Shown here in pieces: positions 1 through 5,087 of a stretch of 5,087 nucleotides of DNA. The stretch lies in the NCBI GenBank assembly GCA_938015605.1, contig CALLPO010000082.1, forward strand, positions 1 to 5,087, read 5' to 3'. Position 1 is the stretch's first letter. Every line of letters starts with the position of its first letter. The position numbers and the translations under genes were made by a program. Under the pieces are notes generated by a model, which was given only the letters and a program-made list of their open reading frames with translations, was not told the DNA's origin and searched no databases. Origin of the DNA: an uncultured Candidatus Altimarinota bacterium. GTDB lineage: Bacteria > Patescibacteriota > Gracilibacteria > BD1-5 > UBA6164.

Positions 1-1
1 T

Positions 2-490
2 AATGTATGAATTGCTATAACCCAAGCTTGGATAGATTGACACTCTCAAGATTTTGAATGGCTAAAGCAAAAACAGGCAGAAGATAAACTTAATATTACA
101 TGGATAAATCATACAAAAACACATATATATCAACCAGGTGTTCCATTTAGAAATAATTTCATACTGAGTGCTTGATTGAATTTAGAGGATGAAATTTTAA
201 CAGTTGAGAAGACTCTTATCCAACACTGACAAACTCCATCTATATTTATGCGTTTTCCATGATTAGTATCAGACCAAAACACTAGAGAGGCAGTAATAAG
301 AACCTATGGTCTTATCCCTCTTTGATCAGATGCATGGCTTGCAAAATGAGAAATACCAAAAGATGGTTCAATCATACTTATTCATTGAAACAAAAATGAG
401 CCAGATTGAATTAGACGTATGAATAACCATCTTGATACTGATTCACATACACATTATTGAAATATTCATTCAGTCCTAAAATATGAATAA
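2..490 (+). CDS. Polysaccharide deacetylase family protein (NodB-like), 5'-truncated by the window edge
   Basis: Read with TGA = Gly, the frame is open from the left edge to TAA at 488-490, giving 162 residues of a C-terminal portion. What is seen: NHTKTH at residues 36-41 fits the metal-binding H-[ST]-x-x-H motif of the carbohydrate esterase 4/NodB fold. RFPGLVSD at 84-91 sits where the family has its R-x-P motif. DGSIILIHGN at 121-130 fits the late L-x-H motif. The TFDD-type motif that supplies the catalytic Asp would lie upstream and is not in view. Family members are metal-dependent, usually exported enzymes that remove N- or O-acetyl groups from peptidoglycan, chitin-like or other surface glycans; the substrate here is unknown. 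Ten of 13 glycines are TGA, and four TGG codons read as Trp. The last 20 or so residues are rich in His, Asp and Asn and match nothing I recognise. The 72-base gap to the next gene leaves co-transcription open. Confidence 0.8.
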
Positions 491-562
491 ATGTTTGCTT
501 TCTTACTAGGCTCTTAACTACTCTAGATATCATTAAATAATTAAGTAACAAAATAATAATCA
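491..562. other. Intergenic spacer before the tesA-ybbA-ybbP cluster
   Basis: This 72-base AT-rich gap is the second largest inspected noncoding room on the upstream side of the three-gene cluster, so a promoter for the cluster would most naturally lie here. I see no convincing -35/-10 pair: the TTGCTT at 495-500 has only poor -10 candidates at usual spacing. There is no GC-rich hairpin followed by T residues that would end transcription of the deacetylase gene. No Shine-Dalgarno sequence precedes the ATG at 563; the bases just upstream are AATAATAATCA. Read-through from the deacetylase gene is therefore as plausible as a separate promoter. Confidence 0.4.
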
Positions 563-1231
563 ATGAAAAAAATAATTTTTGCATTCCTTCTCCTATTTAT
601 AATTTCTTGCTGAAATAATGAAGTGACAGAAAAAAGTCCTATACAAGAAGCCACAAGTTCATCCTCTGCAGAAAAAATAATTCTCGCTCTTTGAGATAGC
701 CTCACTGCTTGATATAATTTAGATATCATTGATTCTTTCCCTTCACAACTTGAAGGTGTTCTTAAGGTTAATGATTATAATTATAAAGTTCAAAATGCAT
801 GAGTGAGTTGAGATACCAGCAAAAACTTACTTGATAGAATTGGACTCTATGATGATATTGATGTATCAGTGTACTTACTCTGAATATGATCAAACGATTG
901 ACTCAGGTTACAAAGTGTTGAAGATATGAGAATCAATATTTTAAAAATTATAGAACATCTTCAAGAAGTTAACCCCAATGCAACTATAGTTCTTGAATGA
1001 ATGCAGATGCCACTCAATGTGTGAGTAGAGTATTCTAATGATTTTAAGCAAGTATTTATAGATATACAAAAAGAAAAACAAACTAAACTTTATGAATTTT
1101 TATTAGAGTGAGTTGCAACAAAAAAAGAATTAAATCTATCAGATTGAATTCATCCAAACAAACAATGATACTCAATAATGGCAAATAATTTATACAATTT
1201 TCTTGAAAAAGAAAACATAATTACTAAATAA
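563..1231 (+). CDS. tesA: TesA-like SGNH/GDSL esterase (lysophospholipase L1/arylesterase type), predicted lipoprotein
   Basis: This 222-residue protein (TGA = Gly) compares with 208 for the E. coli TesA precursor. Residues 1-16 form a lipoprotein signal: KK, a hydrophobic stretch, then IISC with Cys16 as the predicted lipidated residue. A Ser/Glu/Thr-rich linker (20-37) follows. The four SGNH blocks are present: LGDSLTAGY at 43-51 (nucleophile Ser46), NAGVSGDTS at 78-86 (oxyanion Gly80), GSNDGLR at 109-115 (Asn111) and DGIHPNKQGY at 194-203 (Asp194, His197). The spacing nearly equals that of TesA. Family members hydrolyse thioesters, lysophospholipids and aryl esters outside the cytoplasm; the true substrate here is unknown. 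The Gly of GDSL (692-694) and Gly80 (800-802) are both TGA, as are 13 of 15 glycines. The ATG at 563 is chosen because it begins the signal peptide directly. Five bases separate it from ybbA, so the two are very likely co-transcribed. Unlike E. coli TesA, which is soluble and periplasmic, this copy appears membrane-anchored. Confidence 0.9.
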
Positions 1232-1236
1232 TAACA

Positions 1237-1899
1237 ATGATAGAATTAAAAAACATTACTAAAAAATTTGTAACTCCATATGCTGAAACGCAGCTATATA
1301 GTGGATTGAATTTCAAAATAGAATCATGAGATTTCATTGCTATTCTTGGAAGTAGTTGATCATGAAAAACTACACTTCTTAATATGATGTCAGGTCTCGT
1401 TAACTTTGATGATTGAGAATTAAGTGTAAATGATAAAAAATATTCTGAAATGACTTGAGATACTCTTACTAAATTTAGGTGAGCAAATATGAGTTTCATT
1501 TTTCAACAATTTCATCTCATCCCTAATCTAAGCGTCAGAGAAAATATAGAACTTCCACTTGATATAAATAAGACAAAACAAAGATTTAGTGTAGAAGAAA
1601 TACTAAAAAAAGTATGACTCCAAGATAAAATTGACTCATACCCATTTAATCTCAGTGGATGAGAACAACAAAGAGTTGCTATTGCAAGGGCATTTATTAG
1701 TGATACCCCAATTCTACTTGCAGATGAACCTACTGGTAATCTTGATGAAACAAACAGCAAAAATGTTATGGAAATTCTCACAGATCTTCACGGAGAAACG
1801 CAAAATACTATTGTGCTCATTACTCATGATCTTGATGTAGCAAAATATGCAAATAAACAATATGAACTTACCTGAAATTCATTAAAATTATTAAAATAA
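1237..1899 (+). CDS. ybbA: ABC transporter ATP-binding protein, YbbA/LolD/MacB type
   Basis: This 220-residue, single-domain ABC ATPase is complete and of normal length for the LolD/MacB/FtsE group. Motifs in order: Walker A GSSGSGKT at 38-45, Q-loop Gln90 in FIFQQFHLIP (87-96), signature LSGGEQQRVA at 139-148, Walker B LLADEPTGNLD at 160-170 with catalytic Glu164, and H-loop His197 in ITHD. PTGNLD after Walker B is typical of the group that drives FtsX-like permeases. The protein acts as a dimer on the inner face of the cytoplasmic membrane, where ATP binding and hydrolysis move the partner permease by a mechanotransmission-type mechanism known for the family. Two Walker A glycines (1357-1359 and 1363-1365) and the second signature glycine (1660-1662) are TGA codons, so the enzyme exists only under UGA = Gly. 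ATG at 1237 gives the usual short N-terminus; no Shine-Dalgarno sequence is visible. Its assignment to YbbA rather than LolD or MacB rests on the neighbours: tesA upstream and a ten-helix permease 2 bases downstream. Confidence 0.93.
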
Positions 1900-1901
1900 A
1901 C

Positions 1902-4289
1902 ATGTACACTAAACTCTTAAAAAATTTTGTCTGACAAAATAAAAATCTTTTTATTTTAATACTTATATCATTAAGTCTTTCTCTCACTTGATATATTTTT
2001 TCTGACTCTCTTACAAAAAACTTTGTAGCCAGTATTGAAAGTGATGCCCAACAAAACCTCTGATGAGATTTTGTAATTGATATTTGAAACTCAACCCAAG
2101 ATGTCTTTGATAATTTTTACAAGAACTTTCCCTATAAGGATGATATAGAATTAGCAAAAGAATTTTCAATACTCAGCTCAGTTAAAGATTGAGATAAAGT
2201 AATATCTTCAAATATAGTTTTTCATTCTGAAGAATATCCTTTTTATTATAACTTATGAAAAACTACTATAAACAATAGTTGAGAAGTATTTTTAAGCAAA
2301 GACTTATATGATTCATTTAGTACAAAAAAAATAGCAATTCTTTGAACCGAATTTGAAATAGCTGGATATTATAATAACCAAGTATGATGAGCATTCTCAG
2401 ATTTCTTATGAACTCAAACAATATTTCTAAATATCAAAAATCTAGACTCAATTATTAGTGATGATACGAATACATTAATTGATAAAAAATATTATCTTAA
2501 ACTCAAAGATCAAATTCATTTTGATAAAGTAGATTCCTTCCTTGATTCAAAAGAAGATAGAAATAGTGGTATAAGAATTAGGAATTACAAAAATGGTTGA
2601 GATAGATTTTCTGATATTATTTCTAACCTGAGAAGTTATATTAATTATGCAGTTCTATTTTCATTTTTACTCACTTCTACTATTATTTTCATTGCTATTA
2701 GTTCGTTCTTTATTAATGAAAGAAAATCTATTAGTATTCTAAAAATACTTTGATTGCAAAATAATAGTTTAATAAATTTTATTATAATTTTATTTATTTT
2801 AATTTTAATGTTTTCAATATTAATTTGAATATTATTAAATAATATAATATTTTATTTTATTCAAAATATTGAATTTACAGCTTGATTTTCTCTGTATAAT
2901 CAAAGTATAACTCAAGCAAGTGTCATTTGATGAATAATTATAATTTGAGCAACTATATTCCCTCTTATTAAATTCATTTCTCAAAATACAAATGCTTGAC
3001 TTGGAGAAGATTTTTACTGAATTTTTTCAAAGAAAGAAGCTCTGATTTCTTGAATAATTTTTATCATACTTTGATTAATACTCAGTATTTTCCTCTGATA
3101 TAGTTTTGTAAAAAGCTTTATTGCAATAGTAGCTATAATTATTTTCCTCATAGTATTTTACGTAATTATATCTTTTGTTATTAAGTTACTTCAAAAACTT
3201 ACAAAAACCCTCAGAGAAAAAAATTTTCAAATATTTGATGCAATAAGAGTTGCAAACAAACCATGAAATATGACATTTCTTACTTCAATAAGTTTTTTCA
3301 TAATCTTTGCAATATGATTCAGTCTCCTCATATTATTCTGAAATTTCAATAATAGACTTCAAATAAATCTTGATAGTGATAAAAATTTCTTTGTCCTCAA
3401 TATTACACCAGATACATATGAGAAGCTTGATACAAAATATAAGCCCGAGAGTTTTTCTCTTATCAAATGAAGAATATTAAAGATTAATAATAAGACTCTA
3501 AATGAGCATCTGGGTTGAAGACCATCAAGAGAGTTTACTAGAGAATTTAATATTACAGATAATAGTTTGTCTGATTTAGCAATACTTGAATGAGAAAAAG
3601 AAGTTCTACCAAATACTGTTTCTCTTGATTATGATTTCTCTCAAAGTTTATGACTTGGCCTTTGAGATGATATTCTCTTTACTATATTTTGATTAGAAAA
3701 AACTCTCACAGTTACTGGTATTCGTGAATCTAGAGATAGATCAATTAATCCATTTTTCTATTTTCAAGTAAATGAAGAAGAATTTAAAAAATACCCAAAA
3801 CAATATTTTTTATCTAGTTATGTTCAAACAAAAGATATAGAAACAACAAAAAAATACTTCTATGATATTTCAAAATGAACAACTACTTTTGTTGAAGTTG
3901 AAAAAATACTTGGAGAGTTAAAATCTATTTCTACTAAAGTTCTTCTTGTAATTCAATCACTTTTTCTCTACATCATTACGTTTTGTATACTCTCAATCAT
4001 AGTAGTAATACTCTTTTTCTCTAGTCAACAAAAAAAGAGTAATTATCTCTATACTCTTCTTGGATCAAACCATTTAAAAAATAGAATTAAAAACTTCTCC
4101 AGCTATGCTATCATTGCAACCCTCATGCTCATACTCACAATTTCAATCATATCCCCCCTATTTTATTATCTCCTCTCACTCAATAGTTTTATTAATTTTA
4201 GTAACACCATCTATTTCCAAAGTCTCTTAATATTGATTATTGCATATATAATTTTACTTGGATGATTATGGTTTTGATTAAAAGAATAA
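1902..4289 (+). CDS. ybbP: YbbP-like ABC permease with two FtsX-type halves, ten predicted membrane segments
   Basis: This 795-residue membrane protein is close to E. coli YbbP (about 804). Hydrophobic segments by eye lie at about 16-33, 250-272, 292-315, 339-355, 380-400, 406-427, 457-480, 682-706, 736-757 and 774-790, which puts both ends in the cytoplasm. Two large extracytoplasmic domains, about 34-249 and 481-681, follow segments 1 and 7. The cytoplasmic stretch between segments 2 and 3 reads ERKSISILKILG (273-284), the coupling-helix pattern typical of FtsX/MacB permeases. A weaker counterpart ending in LYTLLG (to residue 721) lies between segments 8 and 9. This duplicated FtsX plan with two extra central helices separates YbbP from four-helix FtsX, LolC/E and MacB. 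The inferred role is to work with YbbA, and probably the TesA-like esterase, to handle a hydrophobic or lipid substrate at the outer face of the membrane. Thirty-six of 46 glycines are TGA, with three TGATGA pairs (from 2061, 2385 and 2928). ATG at 1902 lies 2 bases after the ybbA stop. Confidence 0.88.
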
Positions 4290-4332
4290 AATTTAAATTT
4301 AAGCCTAATTTAGAAATAACTAATGACATAAT
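4290..4332. other. 43-base spacer between the ybbP-like gene and the next membrane-protein gene
   Basis: The spacer is nearly all A and T. A 6-base-pair stem made only of A-T pairs can be drawn (TAAATT at 4294-4299 with AATTTA at 4307-4312, loop of 7), but no T-run follows, so I do not call it a terminator. No promoter or Shine-Dalgarno sequence stands out. Read-through from the upstream operon into the next gene is possible. Confidence 0.4.
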
Positions 4333-4908
4333 ATGGAATTAAAATTATTTTTCTCAATTGTTTGAATATCATTAGCAATATGAGCTTTTTGACATTATTA
4401 TTACAGTATAATTAAGTGAAATACTAAACCACATATTTACACATGGTTAATTTTTTCACTGATACTCACTCCTTCTTTTTTCATACAGTCACAACACTGA
4501 TGATGACTATGAACATACGTACTTCTTGTTGAATTAATATGATGTTTTATTACTTTTCTGCTTGCAATACATTATTGAGAGAAACAAATTACAAAATTAG
4601 ATAAAATATTTTTACTCTGAGCAATTATTACCATAATAATGTGGCTCATTTTAGATCAACCCATTGTATCAACAGTACTCATTATTATGATTGATTTTTT
4701 TGCCTTATTACCTACATATAGAAAAACCTGGAATAAGCCTTTTGATGAAACTATTGTGATGTATATAATAAGTGGTTTAATTTTTTTCTCATCACTTCTT
4801 GCAATAGAACAATATAATTTCCTTACAACATGACATCAAATTGCTATTATACTATTTGATTGGGGGTTAGTACTATATATTTTAGTAAGAAGAAAAATTC
4901 TTTCATAA
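4333..4908 (+). CDS. Unnamed seven-segment membrane protein with a 3+1+3 helix plan
   Basis: This 191-residue, very hydrophobic protein is complete and ends in TAA. Predicted membrane segments lie at about 5-27, 36-54, 61-80, 91-107, 110-127, 141-159 and 168-185. Two similar hydrophilic loops follow segments 1 and 5: KGNTKPHIYTW (28-38) and PTYRKTWNKPFDET (127-140). Each has a Lys-Pro pair and leads into the next helix. This looks like two three-helix repeats joined by a linker helix, the plan of SWEET and PnuC transporters, and the LP-T-x-R-K at the end of segment 5 recalls the PQ-loop position; this is inference, not a family match. The loop patterns resemble a conserved hypothetical family that I believe is widespread in bacteria, but I cannot name it or its substrate. 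Twelve of 14 glycines are TGA, including a run of three (4498-4506). The ATG at 4333 is chosen because it directly precedes the first hydrophobic segment and is the first start in the open frame. The 43-base gap allows read-through from ybbP. Confidence 0.82.
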
Positions 4909-4917
4909 AATATAAAC

Positions 4918-5087
4918 TTACTTCTCTACCATTTCTTTATATATCCACACCATTCTATCAAGAAACCACATTTTAGATATATAGATAATTATTGTTCCAA
5001 TAATAGTTAAATATACATGAGTCTGAATTAATCATGTAACTAATACTACTCCTCAAATAGTCTGAATAATAGTAAGAATTAACACTG
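4918..5087 (-). CDS. Membrane protein, C-terminal fragment; 5' end outside the window
   Basis: On the minus strand a frame runs from the right edge to TAA at 4920-4918 and encodes the last 55 residues (complete codons from 5085). It reads as a hydrophobic segment (about residues 1-20), a short QTHVY turn, a second hydrophobic segment (about 24-37), and an amphipathic tail KMWFLDRMVWIYKEM followed by VEK. Two TGA codons read as glycine and would be stops in the standard code. The two-helix hairpin plus aromatic, charged tail is a credible end of an integral membrane protein. The WFLDRMVW pattern looks like a conserved C-terminus seen in small bacterial membrane proteins, but I cannot name the family. 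The gene is convergent with the plus-strand membrane protein, with 9 bases between the two stop codons and no visible terminator. Being real rather than chance is supported by the open frame, TAA stop and helix pattern, not by a recognised motif. Confidence 0.65.

Noticed and set aside
495..524. Possible sigma70 promoter, TTGCTT at 495-500 with TACTCT at 519-524
   Set aside because: Only about half of consensus at each box with 18-base spacing; in DNA this AT-rich such matches are expected by chance.
541..729. 62-codon minus-strand open frame opposite the start of the esterase gene
   Set aside because: Overlaps the lipoprotein signal and GDSL motif of a clear plus-strand gene; no recognisable features.
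1224..1499. 91-codon minus-strand open frame opposite the ABC ATPase gene
   Set aside because: It lies antisense to a well-supported ATPase with all motifs, shows no family features, and arises because TGA-rich sense codons rarely create stops on the other strand.
1512..1781. 89-codon minus-strand open frame opposite the ATPase signature and Walker B region
   Set aside because: Antisense shadow of conserved ABC motifs; no independent support.
1631..1840. 69-codon plus-strand open frame
   Set aside because: Out of frame within the ATPase gene, across its signature and Walker B motifs.
4294..4312. Hairpin TAAATT/AATTTA after the permease gene as a terminator
   Set aside because: All A-T stem of six pairs with no following T-run; too weak to call.
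4639..4833. A separate 64-residue small membrane protein starting at the ATG at 4639
   Set aside because: It is in frame with, and inside, the 191-residue membrane protein; it looks separate only if TGA is read as stop.
1..4908. A string of pseudogenes decayed by TGA nonsense mutations
   Set aside because: TAG and TAA are absent within the frames, no frameshift is needed, conserved motifs are intact, and TGA always falls where Gly is expected; reassignment explains this and decay does not.
1..5087. UGA = Trp (code 4, mycoplasma-like)
   Set aside because: Trp at the Walker A, signature, GDSL and oxyanion positions would be nonsensical, while Gly restores every motif; TGG supplies Trp separately.

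Overview
This 5.1 kb window is almost wall-to-wall coding sequence from a bacterium that reads UGA as glycine (genetic code 25). That code is known from the Gracilibacteria (BD1-5) and Absconditabacteria (SR1) branch of the candidate phyla radiation. Under the standard code the sense strand is full of stops and no sense-strand reading frame exceeds about 70 codons. With TGA = Gly, six long uninterrupted frames appear, five of them with clear family or membrane-protein features. TGA falls on glycines that chemistry requires: the Walker A loop and signature motif of an ABC ATPase, and the GDSL motif and oxyanion hole of an esterase. Roughly 80 of about 107 glycines in the window are TGA. TGG is used separately for tryptophan, every gene ends in TAA, and the DNA is strongly AT-rich. 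I cannot tell Gracilibacteria from Absconditabacteria on this sequence alone.

Layout: (1) 2-490 +, the C-terminal part of a polysaccharide deacetylase (NodB-fold) protein cut by the window edge. (2) 563-1231 +, a TesA-type SGNH/GDSL esterase with a lipoprotein signal. (3) 1237-1899 +, a YbbA/LolD/MacB-type ABC ATPase. (4) 1902-4289 +, a YbbP-type permease with two FtsX-like halves and ten predicted membrane segments. (5) 4333-4908 +, an unnamed seven-segment membrane protein. (6) 4918-5087 -, the C-terminal end of another membrane protein, convergent with gene 5 and separated from it by only 9 bases. No tRNA, rRNA, CRISPR array, insertion sequence or other mobile element was seen.

Genes 2-4 are spaced by 5 and 2 bases and are almost certainly one operon. 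They reproduce the tesA-ybbA-ybbP neighbourhood known from Escherichia coli and other bacteria, although E. coli tesA is divergent from ybbAP and here all three are co-directional. The inferred unit is an ABC membrane machine whose two extracytoplasmic domains could hand a lipid-like or hydrophobic ester substrate to a membrane-anchored esterase. Gene 1 acts outside the cell on glycans or a related substrate, and gene 5 may be a small solute transporter with a 3+1+3 helix plan; neither has a demonstrated link to the operon. The visible translation starts lack a recognisable Shine-Dalgarno sequence.
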